Notes: a model not told the origin generated them from the sequence alone. A DNA stretch of 64,000 nt from Neocallimastix lanati (nom. inval.) (GCA_016946835.1 JACVTC010000084.1:481501-545500), one strand, 5' to 3'; numbered from the stretch's first letter, positions 11,120-21,221 are shown. Numbers and translations are program-made.

Positions 11120-11312
11120 CCTTCTTCCCAATTTTACTTCTCAATAAAAAGATCAATTTTGAGAAGTCTACATATTAGGAATAGACAAACTATAATCCAT
11201 CCATCAAGGATATTAATGTTACTTATATAATTAATAAAATAAAATAATAAATAAAGTTGAATAATTGAGTGATATCCCGGTAAACACTAATCTATTGCTA
11301 ATATATTTAACA
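10888..11312 (+). repeat. 5' LTR of the Ty3/gypsy element
   Basis: It begins TGTAATG and ends TTAACA. It matches 15880-16289 almost base for base; the main differences are a longer poly-T tract (about 11090-11119), a few substitutions and a two-base change near 11225. A TATA-like ACTATAAAAATAA lies at 11048-11060, then the pyrimidine tract, then 11136-11167, where ACTTCTCAA and TTGAGAAGT form a 9-bp hairpin arm pair. The self-complementary primer segment (11141-11156) lies in the first arm and the loop. Transcription would plausibly start close to 11141. Confidence 0.93.
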
Positions 11313-11328
11313 TTGATCTTTTTATTGA
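11313..11328 (+). promoter_or_regulatory. Self-priming primer-binding site
   Basis: The 16 bases immediately after the 5' LTR, TTGATCTTTTTATTGA, are the exact reverse complement of TCAATAAAAAGATCAA inside the LTR at 11141-11156 (also 16117-16132 in the 3' LTR). In Tf1 of fission yeast the 5' end of the transcript folds onto such a site and is cleaved to prime reverse transcription, so no tRNA is needed. No TGG start, typical of a tRNA 3'-end primer site, is present here. The match is seen directly; the mechanism is inferred. Confidence 0.8.
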
Positions 11329-11349
11329 CCATACCCCGATATCACAATC

Positions 11350-12363
11350 ATGGAAGCTAGTAAATCTAAGGCCGATACTGTTAATAAGAATGCTAGCTCG
11401 TCATCAGATACTACCAACAAAGACGATCTAACAACGAATATCACCACTTGTCTCAGCGCGATAGCCCAAGCTATGGAAACCCAAATACAACTTATGAGAA
11501 GCCTACAACCACTATTGGATTCGATGCGTGACCTGAATGAAAAGCTCACTGGAAGGAACCAGGTCTCGAACACCAGCATCAAAAATAACGGGGATATTGT
11601 TATCACTTCCTTAGAAGTCCCCTCAAATCATCTAGACAACATTAATTCATTCAAGGGTAAAGATACTGACATTGAAAGATTCTTTTCAATGTGTCGCCGC
11701 CAGTTTGACTACTATGAGAAGTTTTATGCCTCAGAAAAGAGAAGGGTAGAATTTATTGAGGCTCACTTAGGCTCCGCTTCTGAATGGTATTACATCTTTA
11801 TGAGTGAAAAACAAAGGGAGAATCCCGATTCGGAGTTACTCTTGGACGAGCTTAGGAAATTCCATCTTACTGATCTCCCAGATTCCCTTAAACTCAAAAG
11901 ACTTAAAGAACTTAAACATAAGTGGGGTAACGCGTCTGACTTCGTTACCAAGTTTAAGTTGTACGCAACCCAACTGCAAATACCCGAAATTCTCCAGTTG
12001 GAACTCTTTGAAGACCGCGTTCATCCGTTGGTTAAGAAGAAGCTATTAGACTTGGAACCTCAGAGAAGAACCATTGATAACTACTTAAGTATGCTTATGA
12101 CATACGACAGCGAGAGGGATCGCCATTGGGATTTTGATCCGAACAAAAGGAAAAGTAACTCTGCTGACAAGGAACAGAGGAAGAAGAAGAAGTTTAAATC
12201 ATGGAAGGAACACTCATCGTCTAGAAATAATAACAACGAAACCTATAACAAATTCAAAGACAATAAGAATAGTATGTCCCAAAATAGTAATATTAATCAC
12301 AACAAACATATTGATACGAAGAATAGAATGGGACCAAAAAACTCAAAGAGCGATTTCCAATAA
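11350..12363 (+). CDS. Gypsy Gag protein (337 aa)
   Basis: The frame starts at the first ATG after the primer-binding site and runs 337 residues. Residues 1-80 are polar. Residues 90-260 resemble the retrotrans_gag capsid domain: F-K-G-K-D-T-D-I-E-R-F near 98-108, R-V-E-F-I-E-A-H-L-G-S-A-S-E-W-Y near 133-148, then helical sequence ending in L-S-M-L-M-T-Y. The tail (265-337) is strongly basic and Asn-rich (K-K-K-K-F). No CCHC zinc knuckle is visible; the basic tail may do nucleic-acid binding, as in some Tf1/sushi-like elements, or the knuckle may be lost by a frameshift. It would build the particle in the cytoplasm. Pol follows in another frame. Confidence 0.85.
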   Translation: MEASKSKADTVNKNASSSSDTTNKDDLTTNITTCLSAIAQAMETQIQLMRSLQPLLDSMRDLNEKLTGRNQVSNTSIKNNGDIVITSLEVPSNHLDNINSFKGKDTDIERFFSMCRRQFDYYEKFYASEKRRVEFIEAHLGSASEWYYIFMSEKQRENPDSELLLDELRKFHLTDLPDSLKLKRLKELKHKWGNASDFVTKFKLYATQLQIPEILQLELFEDRVHPLVKKKLLDLEPQRRTIDNYLSMLMTYDSERDRHWDFDPNKRKSNSADKEQRKKKKFKSWKEHSSSRNNNNETYNKFKDNKNSMSQNSNINHNKHIDTKNRMGPKNSKSDFQ

Positions 12364-12452
12364 ATAAAATTGGGAATCCAGTGAATAAACTCTCCTTCAT
12401 GAATACTCCTCTTGGGTCTATTCCAAGGATTTTCATCAAGGTCAAATAGCGG

Positions 12453-13979
12453 ATGAAAATTCCATCTACCGGTGAAGTGAGGGAAACCGTTGCCATATTG
12501 GACTCCGGTTCCGGGATAAATCTAATTAACGAAGACCTTGCTCACGACTGGGGGATACCACTATTAAGGGATAGAACTAAAATCATATTTCCAAACCAAA
12601 AGGAAGTCTCGAATAACATCACTCAAGAGTTGAGTGTCGAGCTTAAACTACCTAATGATGAAGGAAAAATAATCAAGAAAAAACAAGAACTTCGCTTTAT
12701 GCTTTCGAAAAATATTCCTTATGGGTGCCTGCTAGGTATACATACCTTATTTGACCTCAGGATAGGCTTCAAGGTTGAAAAAGAGGGTTACCAACCCTAC
12801 TTCAATGAGGAAGAAATAGGTTCGATGGATTCATCATTACTGTTAGAGGATCTAAATAGAAACAAGGTCTCATTCGTATTGATTGAAGATGGAAATATTT
12901 CGAACCTTGAGCAGCTCCCGGAAGAGTATCGAGAGTACTCTTCCGTATTTAATCAGCAATTAAATAACCAGTTACCTCCCCATCGGATTGGTTTTGATTG
13001 CGAGATTGAGTTGCTTCCTGGGGCTCGTCTTTTTAAAGGACCAATTTACCCGATGAATCCTACGCAATCCGAAGAAGCTGACAAGTACATCAGCGAAAAT
13101 TTAGCAAAAGGATTCATCCGTCCTTCAAAATCACCAGCAGCATACCCAGTACTTTTTCAAAGGAAGAAGGATGGATCTCTACGCTTCTGCGTAGACTATA
13201 GAAAGTTAAACGAAGTTACAGTAAAGGATTCGTATCCTTTACCATTATATAATCTATTCTTTGAAGAGATAAGAGGATCCAACTATTTTACTAAATTAGA
13301 TCTTAAAGCAGCTTACAACCTTGTACGAATAAGAAAAGGCGATGAATACAAAACCGCTTTTCGTACTCGTCGGGGTCAGTATGAGTATTTGGTAATGCCT
13401 TTTGGGCTCACCAATGCTCCAGCTGTTTTTCAAAGATTTATAAATTTTGTCTTAAACGATTTTATTAATAAATTTGTTGTTGTTTATTTAGATGATATCC
13501 TTATATATTCTAGGACACTTGAAGAACACAAAGAACACGTCAAAGCCGTGCTGAAAGCTCTTAAGGAAAACCACCTACTTGTGAACCTAGAGAAATGCTT
13601 GTTCCACGTAAAAGAACTGGAATTCCTAGGTCATGTCATATCTGGGAAGTTCATCAAGACAGATCCAAAAAAGCTAGAAGCAGTTCTATCTTGGCCGGAA
13701 CCAACAACTGTGAAACAATTCCAGTCGTTTCTTGGATTTGGAAATTACTACCGCCGGTTTATAAAGAATTTTTCATTAATAGCAAGCCCACTCTTCCATT
13801 TAACTAAGAAAGGTACCGATTTCGATTGGAATGAGGAGTGTCAGAAATCTTTCGACAGACTTAAGAAGCTCTTAACTACCACACCAATACTGTTACTTCC
13901 CGATCCTGAGAAACCCTTTATCTTAAGAGACCGATGCTTCACATTATGCTTTAGGGTGTATCCTGTCGCAAAGAGATGA
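12453..13979 (+). CDS. Gypsy Pol: protease and reverse transcriptase (truncated by frameshift)
   Basis: Residues 1-110 are an aspartic protease with A-I-L-D-S-G-S-G (D-S-G at 17-19). RT follows: F-I-R-P-S-K-S-P-A-A-Y near 221-231, F-C-V-D-Y-R-K-L-N near 245-253, L-D-L-K-A-A-Y near 282-288, M-P-F-G-L-T-N-A-P near 315-323, the catalytic Y-L-D-D at 345-348, and F-L-G-F-G-N-Y-Y-R-R-F further on. The ATG at 12453 is the first after a TAG at 12447-12449; the same frame upstream of that TAG looks coding, so the true start may lie earlier. The frame is lost at about 13925 by one extra A, just before the RNase H motif T-D-A-S, and ends in unrelated residues. Confidence 0.92.
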   Translation: MKIPSTGEVRETVAILDSGSGINLINEDLAHDWGIPLLRDRTKIIFPNQKEVSNNITQELSVELKLPNDEGKIIKKKQELRFMLSKNIPYGCLLGIHTLFDLRIGFKVEKEGYQPYFNEEEIGSMDSSLLLEDLNRNKVSFVLIEDGNISNLEQLPEEYREYSSVFNQQLNNQLPPHRIGFDCEIELLPGARLFKGPIYPMNPTQSEEADKYISENLAKGFIRPSKSPAAYPVLFQRKKDGSLRFCVDYRKLNEVTVKDSYPLPLYNLFFEEIRGSNYFTKLDLKAAYNLVRIRKGDEYKTAFRTRRGQYEYLVMPFGLTNAPAVFQRFINFVLNDFINKFVVVYLDDILIYSRTLEEHKEHVKAVLKALKENHLLVNLEKCLFHVKELEFLGHVISGKFIKTDPKKLEAVLSWPEPTTVKQFQSFLGFGNYYRRFIKNFSLIASPLFHLTKKGTDFDWNEECQKSFDRLKKLLTTTPILLLPDPEKPFILRDRCFTLCFRVYPVAKR

Positions 13980-14460
13980 ACTAGGAAAACTACATCCAGT
14001 AGGATACTACTCTCGTTCTTTCACCAAAGCCGAACGTAATTATTCAATTACTGATAAGGAATTACTTGCCATCATTACAGGTCTCGAGGAATTGGAAACA
14101 CCTACTTATTGGAGCAAAGGAGCCAATCAAGATCTTCACAGACCATAGAAACTTATTATTTGCTAGCAAACCCCAAAAGATAAGTATGCGTCAAGCGCAT
14201 TGGCAGGAAATTTTGTCTTACTACAACTACAAAGTTATTTATAGACCAGGATCCATGAAGGTAAGGGCTGATAGTTTATCAAAGGCGCCCTGACTATTCA
14301 AACGATCAAGATATCCAATATGAATCAATCCTCGATCCAAGTAAATGTTCCTTTTACTGCTTCCTAAACCTTGCTAACGACACTTCCTTACTCAACCTAA
14401 TTAAAATAAACCAAGTGAAGGGATCCAATTCTCGGTCCAATAATTAATGTCTTAAACGGG
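13925..14460 (+). pseudogene. Gypsy RNase H and connection region, frameshifted
   Basis: From about 13927 the shifted frame gives E-T-D-A-S-H-Y-A-L-G and Y-S-R-S-F-T-K-A-E-R-N-Y, the start of the RNase H domain. After an extra T near 14092 the frame of 14066-14293 continues with I-F-T-D-H-R-N-L, then Y-R-P-G-S-M-K-V-R-A-D-S-L-S. Another extra A near 14281 moves the following residues (R-R-P-D-Y-S-N) to a third frame. The family would remove the RNA strand from the RNA/DNA hybrid. Each break is a single inserted base in or beside a short A or T run. Confidence 0.85.
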
Positions 14461-15655
14461 AACGAGTCCGAATTAAAGCACGTTCGCAAATATGACTTGT
14501 CTAAATTTTCTTTAGAGAACAACTTCCTTCTCTTTAACGGATTGATTTGCGTTCCTGAATCTTTCAGAAAGGAAATTCTCTCCGCCTGTCATGACTATGC
14601 ATCTGCGGGACATTTAGGAATTGGGAAAAGTGCCGAACTAATCAGTAGAAACTTTTACTGGCCTGCTTGGATGAAAGACGTTCAAAACTACGTAAAATCC
14701 TGTAAAAATATATGTTCCAGTATGAAGTCTTCTCGTCATAAAACCCTACGGTGAAATGATCCCTCTGGACATTCCGTCCTGTCCTTGGAAAGTCGTAAAG
14801 ATAGATTTCATTACTAATGTTCCATCAAGAAACCAAGATTTTTCGATTATGGTCTCATGCGATAGGCTAACTAAAATGGTCCACCTTTACGCCTTTCCAG
14901 GACTTCCCACTGCTAACCAAGCTGCTATTGCTTTCCTTAAAAGTGTCTTCTACCTTCATGGACTACCAACCGAAATTATAATTGACCGTGGTTCTCAGTT
15001 CACATGTGAACTATGGAAAGAAATAATGGGTATCCTTTCTAATAAGCATAGCACTGCTATTACCGGTCATCATACTACTGTAGGACAAGTCGAGAGGTTG
15101 AATCAGTCTATTGAACAATTCATCAGATGTTTCCTTAGAGCTTACCCTTCTGAAGACTGGTTGGATTGGTTGTTTGTATTTAATCGAATTTATCTACAAC
15201 AACAGTAAGAAATTCATCTACTGGACAACCACCATTCTTAGCATTCAATGGGTTCCTACCTTCATTCTCTCCACTCAGCAATTCTGCCATCTCTACATCT
15301 GGTAGTGTCTTCCATATCCCAGATTTCGCTGCGAATGTGAAAAAACAAAAAAACACGTATTAGCTGCTTCCCAAGAACTCTACAAGCACTATGCTGATTC
15401 AAAAAGAAGTTTCCCTCCATCCTTCAAAGTTGGAGACCTAGTTTGGTTGAAAAGACCTTCCAATTATATTCCATACTCCTCAACAAAATTATGCCCGAGG
15501 AAATACGCGGACCTTTCAAAATTATGGAGGCCTTAGAATTTAATAACTACAGACTAAATCTTTCGAATTCCCCTTTTCCGCGTAAATATGATATTTTCAA
15601 TATTTGTGAATTAGAACCCTTTACTAAACGAAACAAGTCTCTCTCTGATTATTGA
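14461..15655 (+). pseudogene. Gypsy integrase, split by frameshifts
   Basis: The H2C2 zinc-binding domain is read at 14497-14754: H-D-Y-A-S-A-G-H-L-G-I-G then C-K-N-I-C, where C-x2-C would be usual and one extra residue sits between the cysteines. An extra A near 14742 breaks the frame before M-I-P-L-D. The catalytic core (14756-15208) has Asp in K-I-D-F-I-T, Asp in I-I-D-R-G-S-Q-F-T, and Glu in G-Q-V-E-R-L-N-Q-S, the complete DDE set. More shifts near 15170-15215 scatter the Y-N-N-S and S-S-T-G-Q-P-P-F segments. The C-terminal part (about 15361-15655) reads G-D-L-V-W-L-K-R and G-P-F-K-I. No chromodomain follows. Confidence 0.88.
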
Positions 15656-15864
15656 TCACTCTCCAGAAATTCATTCAATTTTAAATTTTAAATTGCAGAA
15701 TTAATCCAGAAAACCAAAATTGCGAATACTTAGTATCTTTACATAGAGCCTTGGGTTTTCAAATAAATGAGTGGATTCCTCAATTGAAGACGAGGACGAC
15801 TACTATTCTGACATACTGGCTCTACTTTAATAATATCTCCAGCAATTCTCCTATATAATCTGGG

Positions 15865-15879
15865 GCTTGAAGGGGGTAG
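15865..15879 (+). promoter_or_regulatory. Polypurine tract of the Ty3/gypsy element
   Basis: GCTTGAAGGGGGTAG lies directly against the TG start of the 3' LTR. The purine-rich GAAGGGGG core is the expected plus-strand primer site. About 210 bases of untranslated DNA (15656-15864) separate it from the end of pol. Confidence 0.85.
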
Positions 15880-16289
15880 TGTAATGTATGTCTCATAATT
15901 AAAATCAAAAATCCTTTTCTTTAATATATGCGCCACACATTATAATATATGCGCCACTACAATTAAATAAATGGACATAATATATTATTTCAGCCATTAG
16001 TATTTTTACATTATGTCCAAAAAATATTTGTAATGAAATACTATAAAACTAAATAAAATTTCGAAGAATTAGAAATCTCTCTTTTTTTTTTTTTTCCTTC
16101 TTCCCAATTTTACTTCTCAATAAAAAGATCAATTTTGAGAAGTCTACATATTAGGAATAGACAAACTATAATCCATCCATCAAGGATATTAATGTTACTT
16201 AACATAATTAATAAAATAAAATAATAAATAAAGTTGAATAATTGAGTGATATCCCGGTAAACACTAATCTATTGCTAATATATTTAACA
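15880..16289 (+). repeat. 3' LTR of the Ty3/gypsy element
   Basis: It begins TGTAATG, ends TTAACA and repeats the 5' LTR. The poly-T tract is shorter (about 15 versus 30), and there are roughly five to eight point differences. The following AAAAT (16290-16294) equals the five bases before the 5' LTR. Confidence 0.93.
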
Positions 16290-16294
16290 AAAAT

Positions 16295-16665
16295 TAAATC
16301 AAAAATTATATTAAACTTAATATTTTTATATTAAATCTTATATTAATAGTAATATTTTTTATATATTTAAAACTTTATTTGCAATATTAATAATAAATCT
16401 TATTTTTTTTTATTTTTATATTAATAATGAAAATTTGTATTAATAATATTTTTATATATTGATAATTAAAAAATTTATATATTATATTTTAACTTTTTAT
16501 TATAAAATTTTATATCGAAATGTTTTATATTGAAAAATTTTTTATTTTATTAAAAACCTTTATATTAGAATAGTATTTTTATTTTTATTTGAATATTTTA
16601 ACAGATTGTAATAAAAATTATAGCCAATTAAATAAATTCTTATTAGTAATATTTTAGATAGATTA

Positions 16666-16704
<39 letters not shown>

Positions 16705-18140
16705 TTTTATTAATATTATAAATGTATTTTATTTATATTGTTATAATTAAATTTTATATAATTGATTATAAAAATCAATTTAAATTTAATTTTTATAAAA
16801 AAAAAAAAAATAAAAAAAAAATAAAATGTAATTTAGTGGCAAGAACAACTTTTATGCCTTAAAAAAAAAAAAGTATAAATAGTTGTAAATTTTTCTACCA
16901 ATTTTTAAAAATCATGAAATCAATTAATAAAATTAATAAAATAAAATAATAAATAAATAAATAAAATTTGTGTTTCTTTTACTTTTATTTTTATTTAGTT
17001 CTCTAAAAACCTTAACATTTGAGATAAAGAAGAATGAAGTAATAAATTGATTTTTATTAAAAACCTCTTAATATAGTCAGTGTGATTTTTAAAATATTAA
17101 TAAATTTATGTATTCTTTACATTAATAGTTTTACTATATTATTTGATCTAAAAATTTAAGTTTATACATAAAATTTAATTTAAAATATATGTTTATTCTT
17201 TATAAAGATAAATTAAATATATGAGAGTTTATCAACAACATAGTACTAATTACTTTTAGTATTATTTTTCTAAATAAGGAATAATTGCTGTATATAAAAA
17301 GTTTAAATAACTTTATCAATATTTCTGTCTTTCGAATTAGGAAATAATTGAAATGAAAGAAATAAATAAAATAAAATTTTCTGTACTTAAAATTGTAAAA
17401 GATTTTTCATATATTAATAAATGTATTTTATTTTCTATTATGTCATTCAAATTAATATATATAAGATTACATATTAAATTAGTATCAAAATTAAGTTAAA
17501 GTATTCAATTTTTATTGTAATGCTGCTTCTTTTTTTTTTTTTTTTTTTTTCTGTTTAATTCTTATCTATAATGCATCTTTTATATTATAGATTTATTTTG
17601 GTTAATTTGAATATTAGGAAATAATAAAATTTCTATTTATTACAATAAAGAAATAATCAATAAGATTTAAAAATCTATTTTTTTTTTCCATCTCTTCAAC
17701 TACTTCCAGAGGCTTTGCTACTTTTATATCTTCAAAAAGATATAAATTGACTACCTTGGAATCCCTTTCTAGGGGAGAGAAAAAAAGAGAATAAATAGAA
17801 ATAATAAAAAAAAAATAGAAATAATAAATAAAATAAATAAAAATAAAAATAGAAATAATAAATAAAAAAATTAAAATAAAAATAAATAAATATAAATAAA
17901 ATAAATAAAAAAAAAAATAAAAATATAAATATAAATAAATATAAATAAAATAAATAAAAATAAAAATAGAAATAATAAATAAAAAAATTAAAATAAAAAT
18001 AAATAAATATAAATAAAATAAATAAAAATAAAATAAGTAAATAAAAATAAAATAAATAAATAAAAATAATAATAAAAATAAAAAAGAAATATATTCCAAA
18101 AAGTCTTTAAACTTCTAAATGGGAGCAGAAGCACTCCCAA
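16295..18140. other. AT-rich stretch with a possible coding scrap at 17640-17790
   Basis: Mostly poly-A/T, with a poly-A run at 16669-16702 and a poly-T run at 17529-17551. At 17640-17790 base composition becomes more mixed, and the minus strand reads P-L-E-R-D-S-K-V-V-N-L-Y-L-F-E-D-I-K-V-A-K-P-L-E-V-V before running into low-complexity AAATA repeats (17790-18090). This may be a retroelement remnant; I do not recognise it. At 18119-18139 TGGGAG-CAGAAGCA-CTCCCA is an inverted repeat. Confidence 0.4.
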
Positions 18141-19260
18141 TGACAAAAAAAAATAGCTTCATTAAATAATTTACAAAATAATACTTTTACCAAGAATACT
18201 CCAATTGATAATAATTCCTTTAATGAAGAATCTGAAGAATCTGATTTTAGTGACACAACTGAAAGTGAGGATGATAATCATTATAAATGCTATAAAAAGA
18301 AAAATGAATGATAATTAACAGCGAAAAAGAAGAAAATAATTCCAAGAAAGAACATAAAAGTTTAAAAGATAAACCACGTCCCTTTGCAACACCTGCTTTA
18401 AGAAAGAAGAAAGAAAATGAACTTTACACTAAACTAAATAAAGTTTATAAAAATCAAAATACTTCCTTCAATTTTTTAACTCAACCAAATATTAACAAAG
18501 AAAAACAAAAAAGAAAAGGAATTAAGAAATATGACAAGAGTAAAAGAAAGTAAAGAAGAAAACAACAATTATTCATCAAAAGGAAAGGAAAAAGTTGAAT
18601 CTGAAGATATACTTGAAATTGATAATGAAAATAGAAGATAAAGAAAGGAATAAAGATAATCAACAGAAATAAAACTAATACTTTGGAAAAATTAATTTCA
18701 ACAAAAACTAAAGAAACTAATAATAGAAATACTCAGTTAATAAAGAGGGGATATCAAAATGATAAATAATAAAGAACCTTACAAATATAATGGATGATTT
18801 AAATCATCTTAAATCCAGCATTACGATAGGACAACTTTTAAACGCATGTGCGAAGATTCGTTCACAATTAACTCAAGGTTTAACGTTAGAAAAATCTAAA
18901 ATAATTGGAACTGTAGACAATGTGATAGCACGAACTTTATTAGTGAATAACTATGATCATAGCTACATAAGTAAAAGTAATGAATTAGCTGAAGAAGACT
19001 TAGCAATGGTTGATGCAAGTGTAGATGAAGTACTGGTGAAAACTTTTAATTGAAATTCTTGTAGTAATCTTAGCATCGTTACTAAACAGTATTTTGATAA
19101 ATTACCTGGTGAATATGAAACAGTTGGAAAAAGTCATGGAAGAATCCAACAACTAGCAACACAAGATGAAGAATACTCGGGAAGGAATTGTTGTTCGACT
19201 ACCAGTAAAAAAATTAATAATTATGAATTTAATGCAGACTTTAGAATTATTGAAAAAGAA
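18141..19260 (+). pseudogene. Gag-like and protease relic of the old gypsy element
   Basis: Fragments are S-F-N-E-E-S-E-E-S-D-F (about 18219-18251), a Lys-rich block at 18308-18553, and an 87-residue frame at 18790-19053 containing I-T-I-G-Q-L-L-N-A-C-A-K-I-R-S-Q-L, which I take as the segment that precedes the protease in such polyproteins. Right after it the frame stops (TGA), and the continuation reads N-S-C-S-N-L-S-I-V-T-K. The protease signature should be D-S-G-S-N-L; both Asp and Gly are changed, so the active site is lost. Confidence 0.6.
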
Positions 19261-19660
19261 GATTTTTTTTTTATGATATGTTAATAAACTTTAAAACTCA
19301 AATCGATCATTTGTTTATTTATTCATCCAACCTTAAACAGTTTATGTAAACTTTTGTCAGAAAGTGAATACGAAGAAATAGATAAAAATAAATAATCAAT
19401 AGTATGATGAAGAAAGTATAATCTACACTATTAGAAAAGTTAAAGAATCGAATAATGAAAAGGAAATGATAAAGGAATTAACTCTAATTGAATTTATTGA
19501 AAGTGATGAATTTTTAAGTACCTTAAATAAAGATTATAAAGAACAAATTATTAAAATTCTCGAAGAAAGGATTGACATAGTTGTTTACTTCAACAGAAGA
19601 ACTAATTCCTTCTAAACTTTCACCACATAAGATCCGTTTTAAAAGCTAATGCAAAGTCAG

Positions 19661-20709
19661 TAAAAATTAAGAAGTTATAGGTTAACTAAATTAAAATCAG
19701 ATATCTTAAAAGAAGAACTTATAAAGCTTATTAAGAAAGGATTGATAGAACCATCCTGTTCATAATGGTCATCTCCAGTAGTACTTATTCTTAAACATAA
19801 TGGAAAGTGGCGCTTGAGCATTGACTACCGAAAAGTCAATGATATGACAGAAAAAGATTCTTATTCAGTTCCATTATATAGATGAAATTTTTGATAGTCT
19901 CGGAGGACCTAAAATATTTACAACTCTTGATTTATTTTCTGGTTTTCACCAAATCTTTAATGGATGAAGGAAAGGAAACGTTGAAGTAATCACTTTCACT
20001 ACTATGTTTGGAAATTATCAATTTAAAATTATGCCCTTTGGACTTACTGGAGCTCCCTCAACCTTCCAAAAAAAGAAATGAATAAAATTTTATTTCCTTT
20101 TATTGGTGAATTTGTTTACGTATTTATTGATGATGTTTTGATCTATTCAAAAAGTATCAAAGAACATTTAATTCATATTAAACAAGTCTTAGAAGTATTT
20201 TAAAGAAAACAAGTTAAAAAATTAATATTGAAAAGTGCCATTTTCTTCAAACTGAAGTTGATGTGTTAGGTCACAAACTTACTACTAAAGGATTAAGTCC
20301 CATGGAAAGCAAAATAACAGCTATTAAGAAGTGGGAAGCCCCTTCATCACTTCATGAATTAAGATCATTTCTAAGAGTAGTAGGATATTATCGTGACTTT
20401 ATTCCTAAATATGCTCAAATTACCTCACCTTTATGTAAATTATTGAAAAAGAATACTAAATATGAATGAAATAAAGAACAACAAGAAAGCTTTGAACTCT
20501 TAAAAGAAAAATTAATCAATGCACCTATTCTAAAATTTCCGTTATTTGACAAACCTTTTATCATTAGAACTGATGCTTCGTATAATGGAATTGGTGGAGT
20601 TCTTTTACAAAAAGAAGAAGAAACCGGTAAGGAGCATCCAATACACTATAAAAGTAGAAGTTTGAAGAAAGCTGAAAAGAATTATGGTATAAATGTAAAT
20701 AAAGTTTAA
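19661..20709 (+). pseudogene. Reverse transcriptase and RNase H relic of the old gypsy element
   Basis: RT motifs appear in several frames: L-I-K-K-G-L-I-E-P-S near 19728-19757, then W-R-L-S-I-D-Y-R-K-V-N near 19808-19840, then T-L-D-L-F-S-G-F-H-Q near 19925-19952, then M-P-F-G-L-T-G-A-P near 20030-20055, then F-I-D-D-V-L-I-Y-S near 20125-20150 (catalytic box FIDD). The stretch 20263-20469 carries L-G-H-K-L-T-T-K-G and V-V-G-Y-Y-R-D-F, then a TGA where Trp is expected, then the RNase H start I-I-R-T-D-A-S-Y-N-G-I-G-G. Everything after N-Y-G-I-N-V-N is missing. Confidence 0.88.
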
Positions 20710-21175
20710 TTAATTAAATAATGTAAATAATTTTAGTTTTAATATAAAATATAATCAAATTTTATTTTAATTATAAATAGGAAATATAATGTTATAGTTT
20801 ATACTTTATTTACAAATAACAAAATAAAAATATTATTGTTTAAATTTAGTTATAAATAGTTAAATTTGTAAAAATAAAAACAAAAAAAAAAAAATAATAA
20901 TAATAATAATAATAATTAAAAATTATTGTTTAAATAATGTAAACAAAAATAATAATAATAATTAAAAATTATTGTTTAAATAATATAAACAAAAATAATA
21001 ATAATAATTAAAAATTATTGTTTAAATAATATAAACAAAAATAATAATTTTTATTTTTTATTTTATTTTATTTTTTTACATTACATATTTTTTTATTGAT
21101 TACTTTTAAAAAAAATAATAGATCATCTCTTTATAAAAAAAAATTTTTTTTAAAATATAAAATAAAATAATTAAT

Positions 21176-21221
<46 letters not shown>

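Larger units (their letters stand above)
10888..16289 (+). mobile_element. Full-length Ty3/gypsy retrotransposon with self-priming signature
   Basis: Two LTRs (10888-11312 and 15880-16289) frame gag and pol in the order protease, RT, RNase H, integrase, which is Ty3/gypsy order. The element is flanked by AAAAT on both sides (10883-10887 and 16290-16294), a 5-bp target duplication, although chance matches are easy in this AT-rich DNA. A polypurine tract precedes the 3' LTR. The LTRs differ by only a handful of substitutions outside the poly-T tract, so insertion is young, yet gag/pol carries a stop and several one-base insertions. No chromodomain is visible after integrase. Coding sequence is far richer in GC than its surroundings, consistent with recent arrival. 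Confidence 0.95.
18141..20709 (+). mobile_element. Old, truncated Ty3/gypsy element
   Basis: A Gag-like N-terminal part, a protease relic, an RT and the beginning of RNase H lie in this order, broken by many stops and frameshifts. No LTRs, integrase or primer site are found. The sequence stops inside RNase H at about 20709, where AT-rich DNA begins. Its protein sequence is clearly different from the intact gypsy element at 10.9-16.3 kb, so it is a separate and much older family member. Confidence 0.85.

Noticed and set aside
11322-11606. Open frame antisense to the gypsy gag start
   Set aside because: It shadows gag, which has clear family features on the other strand.
17614-18099. 161-codon minus-strand frame
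   Set aside because: Most of it is an AAATA repeat translated as Leu/Phe/Ile/Tyr; only a small part (17640-17790) may be a coding scrap, noted separately.
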